Origin: Scleropages formosus
Taxonomy: Eukaryota > Chordata > Actinopteri > Osteoglossiformes > Osteoglossidae
Length of the DNA: 64,000 bases
Assembly (NCBI RefSeq): GCF_900964775.1
Contig: NC_041818.1
Coordinates: 15,027,332 to 15,091,331 of the forward strand
Direction: 5' to 3'
The notes under the pieces are model-generated. The model saw only the letters and a list, made by a program, of their open reading frames with translations, was not told where the DNA came from and made no database searches. Of this stretch, positions 50,130 through 61,588 are shown one piece after another; the first letter of the stretch is position 1, and every line of letters begins with the position of its first letter. The position numbers were made by a program, and so were the translations under genes.

Positions 50130-50465
50130 CTTACAAAAAATACCCTATGCAAAAAAATTTTTTCATAAAACCTTGTGTCTTAAAATAAAGAGGTTAAAAT
50201 AAAGTGTTAATAGAAGAAATAAAATGTATGCAATTCTTTAGAAAGGCAATATAATTATGAATTACTTTACAAATAGCTCAGCATAGATGAGTTACATTAA
50301 TTACAGTACATTATTATGTTACAGAAATTGCCTCTTAAGGTAGTGTTGTAATAATATTAACAATCTTCATTATTCTAGTGCTATTAAAATTAGTTTTTCA
50401 AAGAGCTTTGCAACAAACAAGAAATATATATGTATTGCAATTGTAAAGGAAAAAACTAAAAATTA

Positions 50466-50668
50466 CACATTACGTCTACAACGGCTTGTCCCGAGCGGGG
50501 TTGCAGGGAGCCAGAGCCTAACCCGGCAGGGCAGGGCGCATGGCTGGAGGGGGAGAGGACACACCCCAGATAGGAGGGCAGTCCGCCACAAGCCATTCAA
50601 ACCCCACACCCTCTACAGAGCAGGCCCCGGCCAAACCCGTTACGCCACCATACCACCGCACCGCCCCC
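50466..50668 (-). mobile_element. tRNA-derived SINE (family 1), diverged
   Basis: Minus-strand copy with no long tail and several small losses in the body. Confidence 0.83.
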
Positions 50669-52049
50669 ATAAAAATAAAAAACGGCTTTTAAAAAATTGC
50701 AAAAGAACAACAAAATCTATCCATTATGAAAAAAAACCACTTGCCCAATGCACAGTCAAGGTGGTCTGTGGCCTCTCCCACAACCACAGGTTGAATGGCA
50801 GAGAGCAATCACACACACTCAGTCACTAATAGATACACAAACTACAGACATTACATAGTCACCAAAATTCCTGAAGCGGTAAACTGGAGCGCCTGGTAAA
50901 ATACCACGTGAACATGGGAGAACATGCAAACTGAGACGGAACAGAAAATACAAACAGAGCCAAATCTGAACACACATCCAAACCCACAGTCCTGGAGCTT
51001 AAGAGTTCATTTCATAAGCAGATGGTTTCAGGAACAAATTACACTTATGTGAGGTGAGACCATATGAGTCCGGTTTTGCTTGTACTTCCAATTATTATTC
51101 ATTTCCACACAGCAATTTCAAACTTTTTTTTTTTGGTGTATTATGCTGAAAGCCAAATCACATCCTTTTTTGTTTCATGAGAATGCAGTTCATTTGATTT
51201 TTTTTATTCCAGCCCTTACTCTGGTAAAGTTTGCCATTTTTGATTTTGTCAAGAGTTCCTTGAGAGTTCAAAGCAACTCTTGCCACCAGGCAAATTTATA
51301 ACACTGCACAGCTACAGTGAACCATCAGCCCTTCCATGGCAGATTACATAACAGTGATTTGCAGTTTTTCACAGTTACCACAAGAAGTCATCTTTCAGCA
51401 ATATACAAAGGAAGTACACAGTACTATGCCAAAAACGTAAAAAGTGACAAGTTATATGTTTATTATTCAGATTTTTATGTTAAAAAAAACTATTGTTAGG
51501 TTGAAAAACATTGTACAGCAAAGTTACAGTATGGGATTTTAAATAGATTTTTAAACTTTTGTTCTGCAGTGTTAATTTTTGATTGTGTATTATGAAGGCT
51601 AATGAAGGTTTTCAGTTTTTAAAAAATAAATAATTGTTTTTTTTTTATGTTGACATAATGTGCAAAACAAATGATCAAACACAAGACTGAATCTCAAAAA
51701 AGCACCTGATATGACCTCCCCAGTATATGTGATTCTGCCTTCACTCATCTACATCTGTAAAGCTGTAGGAAGCAGTATCGTGCAACTAATTTCCTATCCT
51801 ACCAGATATCGTCACCACAATAAAGCACAAAAGTTGCTTTCTGTTGCACTTATTGACACAGAATCTAAATATAAAATAGTCTATTTCATGACAACAAATA
51901 TCTGTAAGAGGGTGGGCTTGACTGGTTGGGGGGACCTAACCTGATAGGACATCTGATATATTTTCCTGTTCAAACAAAGAAACCCGCCCTTTTATTACTT
52001 ACATGGTCTATGTGAATGAGCGCCGCACTGCTGAGGAGAGCAGAACAAA

Positions 52050-55000
52050 ATGAGAAAGAGAGCGGCACACTTCTGGACACAAATTCTCGCACTTTGTCAG
52101 ATATGTAAGTGCACTTTTAAACTTACGTGTGGGAAAAACAAACACTAACTTTCAGCAAATATGAAAAATGCAAGCGTTTGGTGTAGTGTGTGTTTCATTT
52201 TACATTGATTTGATATGTAATTATTTGAATTTAAAATTTAAAACGAATTTTAGATGTAATCAGCAAATTAATGAAGTTACATCACACATGTGATCACGCA
52301 GTTAACTGTACTAATGTATTCACAATGATTTAGCCACTTACAAAGCAAGGTATTCTTACTGGAGCAACTCAGAGCAAGTTGACTGAAATGGCTCAACTGA
52401 GGTTTACCGTGATGTGTGCTTTGTTTCAGGTTTCATTCACCTGGAATTGCTTGCTCTCCCTGAGTCACTGGTCGTATCCCAGGGGGAGAATGTCACATTC
52501 CTGTGCTCCGACATCATGAAAAGCCCAGGACACGTAGCCTGGTTCAGACAAAACGATGGAACGGTACCTTTATGCATCTTATCAATGTTCAGCACAGAAA
52601 AGTTTGTTTCACATCACAACGGTGCCAGACCTGAACGTACCTTCATGGATTACGCTGGCAGCAACTTTGTCCTCAGAATTAAGCACGTGGATTTGTCCGA
52701 CACAGGACTGTACTTCTGTGGGATGATCTGGGGGACAATAATGGTCTTTAACAATGCAACCTTCCTAAGGGTCAGAGGTAAAGTTTAATCTGTTTTGTTG
52801 TAATAAAAATGACAAGCTATTGATGTGTGTACTAAGCTGGTTTTTTTAAACAGTTGTAGAAAAAAGCAAAAAAAAAATGCATTTATGCATGAAACAGAGC
52901 TGAAGGTAATACACGGTCCCCAGTGTACCCTGCCTTATGCTCTGGGCTTGAGTTATTCATTATTTCTGATGTCTTTGTGGTTTACGTTTAGATCAAAGTT
53001 TAGGTAATTTAAAAGATGCACTGATCTCATTCATATAGCATATCACCAAACTTATGGTTTCTTCATATATCATCAGCTATAAAATGTAAACAGTTAATTT
53101 AAAAAAAAAATCTGATTGTGTTTACAGTATTTTAGATAGTCGTATCAACTATATGATTTTTAATTCTCACGTCAAAATGGAGAGTGCAATTAGTCCGGAA
53201 CTCAAAGACATTAACATGAACAAAGAACACCAGAAATTTTTAAATATATAATGTGACATTTTCAATATTTAATTTACAAACTAGACAATACTATACAAGA
53301 TGTAGCATAGAAATACTTTGAAACAACCACGCACTAGTTCACCGATTTTTTTGTAATGTCTCATTTGAAAATATAGAAATTAAGTTTTAACTTTGACACA
53401 ATGTGAACATGATCATTTTACATTTTCAAAAGTATATTAAAATAAGAATATATTTTGGTGGACAGAATAATGAAAAGAAGCAATATCCACAAGCAATATG
53501 TGGATATCATCCAAAGAGTATATAGGTAAATAAGGCCATCTTTGCATAGAGAACAGCTTAAACCCCTCTTAGAATGCTTCAATAAAGTTTTTAATAGAAG
53601 ATGGAACTGTTTCTGTTGTCTAATAAATAAAACCGACTAATTGAAATGACTTCATTATGCACCAGATTGGATCACTTACACTGCATTCCAACAGATTTAT
53701 ATTTCTCTCAAATGCTGTGCTGTACTTGAAAGACCCAGGTTTGAATCCCACCTCCTGTTGTAGTACCCTGTACTACAACATTCTTAAATTATTAAAGGAC
53801 ACTCAAAGCACACTATACTTACCCAGAGCTGGTGCAGAAAAAAATATGAAAATGGGTAAGTAATTGAATGTTGCTTTGGAGAAAAGTGTGAGCTAAATAA
53901 GCGTAAATTCAAATAAAAACAGAATTTTTCTTGAATGTTATTATCTTGTGATAATTTGTATTATATCTGCAAATGACTTGTGTTTACAGGAAACAAAGAA
54001 CGAGAACCAGGGAACATTCCTACGGATTTGCCAAAACAAGGTGCAGTTAATTTATATTATTTTTAAAAACCACAAGAGAATAGATAATATCTCCTTGAGA
54101 TGATCATGTTTCGGGGTATGGAATGCAATGTAAAACATTGGCATTTCAAAAAATAAGTGATTTGTAGTTACTGTGCACTGAAATAAGCTTTTCAAGAGCA
54201 TCTCCACATGTGACCTTCTCCAGCTGACTGTGAGCAGAAGGTCAGCTGTCTTCCAGCTCTCCTAGGTGTGGGGGCAGCGAGCGCCATCCTGCTGATAGTG
54301 GTCATCATCCTCATCTTGAAGGAGAAAAGCAAGAAAGGTACTACTTCCTTTCTTCTTAAAGAAGCCATGGAGGAAGGCAGATGCACAGTAAAATTTATTC
54401 AGTATGCAAATTCAGGTTATGAACAGTGCGTACTGTACATGTTGATTAAACAAAATATTAAATCCAACGTAAGCTCTCCTCTAAGGGGGAGGGCGGCTTA
54501 TGGGGGTCGCATCCTGGGTGTGTCCCCCCGAGTGCCGCGCCGCGCCGGCCGGGCCAGGCTCTGGCTCATCGCAACCCCGCATGGGGCAAGCGACTTCAAC
54601 CAGTGTGTGCGTGTAAGCTCTCTTCTATGCTTTCAGTTTCTTACTGGTATGTTTTTCTTATCCTATTCAGGAAATTCCTGTCAGCAACAACAACATGAGG
54701 AGGTAAATGTCTTTTTATGAGCTGCACCCCCTATGATCAGCAGGTAGCATAGTGATAAGAGCTGCTCCCTTTGGACCCCAAGGTTTCAGGTTTGAATTTC
54801 CCTTCTGGCTGTAGTACCCTTGAGCAAATTGAATTCACCCACAATTACTCCAGTAGAATTACCTTGCTGTATAAACAGGTAAATATCTGTAAACAGATTA
54901 ACACTGTATGTTAACTTGGGGAAAAATATTAAATAAATATAGAGTGCATCTACAGAACTATGAAAGAAGGCATTATTTTCAATATGTTGCTGGCATTAGG

Positions 55001-55364
55001 AAAGTGTGTAAGGTGTAGTTACAAACACAAAGCGTCGTGCTAGTTGAAAGGACTGCTCAATTTTAATACTAAAGAGGCTTCAAACCTGGATCATTCAAGT
55101 GCAAGGCTGTGGATCAACCCTTCTACTTACCATGCACGTTGCAGGGCTGTTCTTCATGTTAAAAATAGCATTTACTAATAATGACTTTGAGAATGGCAAG
55201 TTTATCTCACACATAAATATGTATACATTTGTGTTATTTTTTGCCAGACTGAAGACACAGACATGGTGAACTATGCAGCGCTGCATTTTAACCAGAACAA
55301 AAAGAAAGCCGTCAGACGACAAATGGAATTGAGCCCTCATGTGGTTTATGCTGCAACAAGATGA
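52050..55364 (+). CDS. NITR-like gene I, single V domain with ITIM tail (238 aa, six exons)
   Basis: Exons: 52050-52104 (leader MRKRAAHFWTQILALCQI), 52430-52777 (V), 53990-54040 (stalk), 54224-54337 (membrane), 54671-54702 (linker), 55248-55364 (tail). Phases 1,1,1,1,0. V residues 20-134 have VTFLC, VAWFRQ and DTGLYFC; the J-like strand is degenerate (VFNNATFLRVRG, no FGxG). There is no second Ig exon: a 17-codon polar exon (KEREPGNIPTDLPK) stands in its place. The membrane segment near 160-183 is neutral. Tail: VNYAAL (Y209, ITIM) and VVYAAT (Y234, threonine at +3, so not a standard ITIM). A shortened SINE lies in the membrane-to-linker intron (54484-54612). Single-Ig NITRs are known; a CD300-like or other IgV receptor is the alternative. 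The 3' flank resembles that of gene G. Confidence 0.8.
53715..53908 (+). mobile_element. tRNA-derived SINE (family 3), diverged
   Basis: Plus-strand copy in the V-to-stalk intron of gene I: head reading AGGTTTGAATCCCACCTCC, weak body, and the 3' tail TTGCTTTGGAGAAAAGTGTG. Confidence 0.65.
54484..54612 (+). mobile_element. Shortened SINE (family 1) inside gene I intron
   Basis: Sense to gene I, between the membrane and linker exons. Only the later body remains (ATCCTGGGTGTGTCC to ATGGGGCAAGCGACTTCAAC) and it is unusually GC rich. Flanked by GTAAGCTCTCCTCTA / GTAAGCTCTCTTCTA (54469-54483 and 54613-54627). Confidence 0.87.
54731..54940 (+). mobile_element. tRNA-derived SINE (family 3)
   Basis: Plus-strand copy in the last intron of gene I: head with AGCATAGTGATAAGAGCTGC and TTTGGACCCCAAGG, then GTAGTACCCTTGAGCAAA. 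The 3' tail is weak. Confidence 0.75.
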
Positions 55365-58242
55365 CATGCACAGGGATGTGTCATTATTTTTAGTAGTGGT
55401 AACACTTTAATCAGAACTCAGCAGTTTCACATCTAAGCAGAAGACACTGCAGAGACCACAACCTCTCCTCTAATCGCAAATTGATAACAGTGAATAAGTA
55501 ACCCCACCAAACCATGACTGGGCCAAAAAATTATTCTTTGGTGTTTGTAGATGTGTGTGTGAGTATCTTTTTTGTTCCCTTTAAAAAAACATTTATAAGC
55601 AGAAACCACAGCCTGTAAACTTCATTAAGAGTCTCAAATTAGTGACACTAAAGCATGAGTGGGTTAAGGGCACAATTGTGATGTACATATTTGCTAAATG
55701 AATAAATGTGGGTGTAACATTTAAAGACTTGTTTCTTTTGTTATTACCACTTCAGTGAATAGCACTTGTACATTCCATTGTATCATCTCAGCATATCCCT
55801 CTGAGACACAGCAAAGAGGTTTTTAAGATATTGGTAGGTATGTAGTACTACAGCAGACTGCAAGTAGAAGGTGAGATGAGGTGATTCCAGGATAGCTTAT
55901 AAATCAGTGAATTTATTGACATATGGGGCAATAAACAATCTCAGCTGGATGAAAACTACAACACAGGGCTTGGTGCATGGTAGGGGACTCAGGTTGCCAC
56001 AGCTATCAATGTTGTAGTATGTACACTTTGGAGGAGACACTTGATATTTGTTCTCTAGGCTGGACAAAAATGAAGGACTGTCTTTAAGATATGGAGGGTG
56101 ATATGTTTCAAATATTGCAATATGAGCAAAATCTGAAATTTAATCTGCACCTGCTGCTGCCCTATTTTTTACATTCTAGTATTACAGATTAAGTGTGGTT
56201 ATGTGTTACACTGGAACCTGAAATGGAAAAATCAGACTTGTTCACACACAACCTTGTAAGCAAGAGATGAAAGAGCACAAACTTACTAAGAAATATATAA
56301 TCAGCGTTAACATTTATTTTGGTCCATTACAGTTTGATGAAGAGCATGTAAAGGTTTAACAACTGAATGCTCTTTAGAGACACAAATGCTTACATAGTTG
56401 TCTTGTAAACTGGACAGAGATCCCCACACATACAAACTATGTATAATTTGTAAAGAATGTCCTGTAACTGAAAAGGATATTCTGCTGTAAACCTCAGACT
56501 TTATTTTTAAAGGTTGTGTGGAATCAAGCTCAGATCTGAGATGTCGTGCTGCTCGTGTGACTTTTGCATACTGAGAGCTGTGAAACACATGCAGTAAAGA
56601 AGTCAGCCTTCCTGTGCAAAAAAAAAAAGGTGTTAATAGCTTGTGGAGAACAATAATGACCATATCATCACGTATAATTATAAGAATACATATGTATATT
56701 ATCTGCGAAAGGTTATGTGGTCAACATGAAAGACAGTCTCAGGTTTAAAAACAGCAAAATAAGGATTATATTGCTCACTATACCGATCCACTACTGAATC
56801 AAAAGCTGTGTGTGAACAAACAGAACACTTTGTTCAAATAATAAACAATAAGTAGTGATAATAAAACAATAAATATTTTAACAACAAAAAACACATTACC
56901 ATTATGGATGAAAGTCTATATTTATGTTAGAAGCCGCATACTCATGTTGTCTCCCTGCCAGTTACCAAAAACACGTTTCTACACAGTCAACAGGTAGAGG
57001 GCATCACTGCTGCATAATCCAATATGTTTCATTCATCAGAGTCCGTTAAGAAATTTCCGGATCAGGTGGGCCACAGAACATTGTTTTCTCCTGAGAAACA
57101 GGGTCCGTCTATCAAGGACCAGAAGAAGAATGAGGTCCTGGGAGGTCTTCTATGCCAAAAAAGGAAAGTCACGGGTGTATCATGTAACCTCCTGAAAGAG
57201 AGAAGGAGAGGATAGACCTAAAACCGTCTTTGCTGGTTGAGAAGGTGGAAGAGGAGTTTGAGGACAGTGTGTATTTTTAATTTTATCTGTTTTGGGAGAA
57301 AAAAAAAAAAAACATCTTCCTCTTGTATTTTAATTTCCAGCCATTTGATGGAAGCAAAGTACACCTAATGAGCACTAATGTGCGACCAAGTTGATGACTC
57401 TGTGTATTATATTTTCCTCACTCTCTCAGTATTTATATGGTGTTGTGAATTTCATACCGAGGAAAGGCACTTTTACTCTCTGGAGGCATCATACTCAGAC
57501 AAGGTATAGATGCCATTTGCCTCATTAGTAGCGAATTTGGCACTGCTGTCATATTCATCTGTGTGCAACGGTCATAATAGTTACATTATTCTCACTGTTC
57601 AATATAATAGTATATCTCAAAAAAGCAGTATATTAAAATTTTAAAGCAGCATTTATTCTGGTAATGTGATAGGACAGAAGCTTGCCAGAGTAGGTCTCAC
57701 TCAGCTGTTCATAATTCCTTCGAAAAAAGTTACATTCACCCCCGTATTTTCTTCTTAAACCATAATCAACATTCTTTGTTTTATGAAGTTATGGAACATA
57801 CAGTAGACTGATTATTCTTACAAATATTGCCAGGAAGTATATTTCATTTCTGTTTCAATGCTGCACTGACCCAGTGTTGTTCATAAAAATGACAAAAACT
57901 ACAGTTCAAATGACACATTTAAAAATATTTACAAATCATCAGCTCCATATAAGGACAATAAAATTCATAATATTTACAATTTCCAGGGCACTCAAATGAA
58001 GGAATCTGCCCTTGGATAGAGGGAGAAAACAGATTGAGACCCACAACACAGGAGCTGGATTAAATCAGAGTTCATCCCATACAATTACTGCATGATAGTT
58101 ATTCGTGTGTAAGGGCTGTTGAGTGAAATTCTGCTTTTCTTGGTCATCATGGGTACAGAAAAGGTTTACCATCACCTTCTCCCCTCCATGTCTTTTTCGG
58201 GTTGCTATTATTGCTATTGTTATTTTGACTCTAAAAATTATG
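55365..58242. other. Intergenic I-F, tail to tail
   Basis: Both neighbouring genes end here. 55575-55675 resembles the 3' flank of gene G. 56484-56620 and about 57020-57130 resemble 9745-9910 and about 10440-10560 downstream of gene C. No transposon body or extra exon seen; an AATAAA candidate for gene I is at 55701-55706. Confidence 0.65.
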
Positions 58243-60433
58243 TTAATGTGAAACATCATATTTCACAGCAGAGTACACCATGTCTCCCGCTGTCCCTCTC
58301 TTCTTTGACCCAGCTTTTAGTCTCTTGCCAGTGAAGTTTAGAGAAACATAGTTGAATGAGTCACCTTCACTGCTCTGAAAAGAAATGTCATCGATATGTA
58401 TGAATCAAATCAGGTCACAATGATTTCCATGTCACAAATAAAATGATTACCAGAATTGTGCTCTTTCATATAGTAGATAGTAAGGAACATGTTTTACTAC
58501 GTTGCTACTACAACTCACTTGAGACACATGCTGTATTTTTTTCATACAATAACACGATATTTAGCAGCATTAACATCTTGTGAATAGTTAAAGAGTATGT
58601 GGTTAAAAACTACCTGTTCACTGGGTATATTTGTTCTTAGCTTGTCATCTTGGCAAACAGCAACAGTAAATCCTTTTTGGAAAACAATGAAAAGCTAAAA
58701 TTTTACTTTCTTCTACATAGTACTGTACTCTGACACAGCCATCATTAACAAGTAGCTATTGCATATCAATCACTGCGATTATTATCAAATATCCAAAACT
58801 TAAATTTCAACGCATGGAAGAAACTTGTTAGAACATACTGACTGAACAATACACGTAAGTGTAACAACTTCTCATCGCATTATAATAGACACATACCTCT
58901 GCAGTGCTGGCAGTGTGTTCTCTTATTAATAAGGCAGATCAGGATGACGATCAGGATCACACACAATGCCAATGTGGCCCCCAGGCAATAAACAGCATGA
59001 AGAAGAAACATACTTTCTCCTGAAAAAAAGTATAGAAAATGTTGAGCTGGACGTATTATACGCAGGGATTAATCAATTACCTGATGGACTAAAACTAATC
59101 TCAGTAACAAAGAAAATACAAATTCAATGACAAATAAGACATTTAAAAATGACTGTCTTAAATCTGTAAAAGAAATATTTTAAATAACCGCAAAAAAAAA
59201 AAAAAAATGCTTTCACTCTTTTTACTTTTTTTTCAGCAGTGTGGAATAATGGTATAAAATAGTTCATTGCCCTAAATATTTCATTTCAGAGTTTTTTAAC
59301 AAAAGTTTTAAACACCTGGAAACTTCACCACCGTCCCATTTCCAAACAGTATGTCCCCACACGTGGCCACAGCACAGTAGTAAATCCCAGCATCAGAGCG
59401 GCTGAGGTTCCTCTTGGGGAGGCTGTAGACACAGCCGTGTGTAGGAGACCCAGCCTCAGGGCTCTTCTCACACTCATCGCTCCTGTTTCCATGGGTGTAA
59501 ATGAGTCCCGGAAGGGATTCTCCCGAGCCGTGTCTGAACCAGTAAACACTGTGTTCTCCTGCACAGGTCTCACTGTCTACTGTACACTGCAGAGTCACCG
59601 AGTCTCCTGGACGCACTGGGTCTGACACAGGTTGCTGCACCACAGTCCTGCTTTTCATTTTTGTGCCTGAAGGCATAAATTTGTAAAATTCAACCCATTT
59701 AATTACCGTATTTGATGTGATAGTAATGCTCAGTTACTTACAGTTTCTTAACATCCTCACCCAGGTCTGGGTCATGGTTCAAAAAATAATCCTCCAAGAA
59801 GCTTTTCTGAAATGAATTTTCTAGCATAGCTCATGTATTACAATTACCTGTAATTAAAAGTGTTCCATCTCCAAAAGTCATCGTATTAACATGTAGCTTT
59901 CCACAGTAGTATGTTCCTGAATCAGATACTTGAGTATCTGATATAATCAAGTGATTTATTCCCATGCTGACATTTGCTGAGTAGCGTGGGTTTCTCTGAA
60001 ACTCATTAAAAAATGTAGCACTATTTGCATATTTATAAAACATAGATACAAGCCGAGGCTTTTGTCCCATAGACTGCTTATACCACAATACATAAGAAGT
60101 TGCACTCCTGGGAAAAAAGCACTCCAGAGTCACAGTGTCTCCAACCTGGGCTACCATTAGTGGTATTGGCTGCACAGTGTCTTCAATTTGCACCTTGCCT
60201 GGATCATAACACACAGAAACAAACAACATTCAGTGTCTGATTTTAAACACATCCGTGTTGCAGATATTAATCTCTAAGAACGTCACAACAGCAATGGAAA
60301 TAAAGAATATCCTTTATCCTTCACATCATAGCCATCACTTTAAATTGTACTCAATATTAAGAAGATTTCATTAATACTTACAGTTGCACTTAAATACTGT
60401 GAAGAAAAGAACTAAAGCCAAACAGAGCCTCAT
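58243..60433 (-). CDS. nitr: NITR gene F, two-Ig inhibitory receptor (355 aa, six exons)
   Basis: Exons: 60382-60433 (leader MRLCLALVLFFTVFKCN), 59848-60198 (V), 59316-59666 (I), 58897-59019 (membrane), 58614-58672 (linker), 58243-58374 (tail). Phases 1,1,1,1,0. V residues 19-134 show VTLECFFPRS, LWYKQ, DSGTYYC and FGDGTLLI; it differs from gene C mainly in scattered residues. The I domain ends FGNGTVVKFPG as in C. The membrane exon (CLGATLALCVILIVILICL) and the INKRTHCQHC junction also match C. Tail: FNYVSL (Y321, phenylalanine at -2, ITIM-like) and MVYSAV (Y346, methionine at -2). It lies tail to tail with gene I. The I-to-membrane intron is about 0.3 kb against 1.75 kb in C. Confidence 0.9.
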
Positions 60434-61027
60434 TTTCCTCCTGTGCCCTTTCACTATATGGTTGTCTTGAGTTTTGCGGTACAGCTCCAGTCAAACATGA
60501 AGAGAGACTGTCAAAATGTCAAAGAAAAAAATGCTGACACAGATAAAACTGATTTGATTGGTTGAATAACTAGAAAGTGAAAGACTGTCTCAGGTTTCCA
60601 GTTATATTATGTAAGACGATTTTTCCAACATGACATGTACGTCACAAATCGAAATTTATGGCCAAAACCTGGAATTGCTAGTTACTAAACAATAAAGACA
60701 TGTAAATCTATACATGTTAAATAAACAGTGAAAGTGAAGATCTGCACCACAGTAAATACAATAACTAGCAAAATCTTGAAACAAGTAAAACATGAACAGA
60801 TGAAATAACCATACTTAAAACAAATCCTATAGTTATTGACCTTTCACCAAAGCGACACACACTGTTAAAATACTTAGTGATTTACTCTTTTTTCGAGCAG
60901 GGGAAAATTTACTACAGAATTTGTGGGCAAGTACCGTGCTCAAGGCTATTACAACAGGAGGAGGGCTTCAAATGTGGGTTCTATGAAGGCAAGAGAGCAG
61001 CTCATACCCCTCTACTGCCTGCGGTAG
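60434..61027. other. Right flank of gene F, with a family 3 SINE
   Basis: The first 200 bases lie upstream of gene F and probably hold its promoter. A diverged minus-strand family 3 SINE (about 60840-61022) follows, recognised by GTACCGTGCTCAAGGC. Confidence 0.6.
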
Positions 61028-61221
61028 TCAGCTCTTTGAGAACATGGGAATTTTGAGCACAGTCAACCAGTCCAGAGGTACTACCCCAGTGATCCTTGCA
61101 ATATTGAAAAGGTGTGTTAGCAAAGAGAGCCCAACAACATCTAAGCCTTTCAGCATCTCTGTGTTGTCCCGCCACCACACAGGTCTCGGCTGAAGTAACA
61201 TTGATGCTTCAGATGAAGGTA

Positions 61222-61588
61222 AGGGCACTGCAATGGCACAGCGAGTAGCACTGCTGTCACACAGCAGTTCGGTGGTGTGAGAGGGCGTGGGTTTGATCCC
61301 TGTTCAGTCTGTGTGGAGTTTGCATGTTCTCCCTGTGTCTGCGTGGGTTTCCTCCGAGTGCTCAGGTTTCCTTCCACAGTCCAAAGACTTGCTGTTCAGG
61401 TTCCCCCATAGTGTGTGAGTGACAGAGAGAGTGTGTTTCAGTGATGTATGGATGAGTGACCCATCGTAAGTAATGTATCTAGCAGCGTAAGTCACCTTGT
61501 GAATAAGGTGTGTGGGCTGATAACACTACATAGAGTTCATTGGAAGTTGCTTTGGAGAAAAGCATCTGCTAAATGAATAAATGTAAGT
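61222..61588 (+). mobile_element. Core-type SINE (family 2), near full length
   Basis: Complete head (GCAATGGCACAGCGAGTAGC), B box (GGTTTGATCC), central core (TTTGCATGTTCTCCCTGTGT), and 3' tail (TTGCTTTGGAGAAAAGCATC). Lies within the old LINE. This is the best reference copy of the family in the window. Confidence 0.85.

Larger units (their letters stand above)
49426..52049. other. Intergenic H-I, repeat bearing
   Basis: Holds two minus-strand family 1 SINEs (49913-50129, 50466-50668). 50700-52049 is AT rich without a recognised feature; the last 100 bases probably include the promoter and 5' end of gene I. Confidence 0.65.

Noticed and set aside
5368-60433. T-cell receptor or antibody locus
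   Set aside because: V and J-like strands are fused in one exon, each V has its own leader, membrane and ITIM exons, and I saw no heptamer/nonamer signal beside the V exons.
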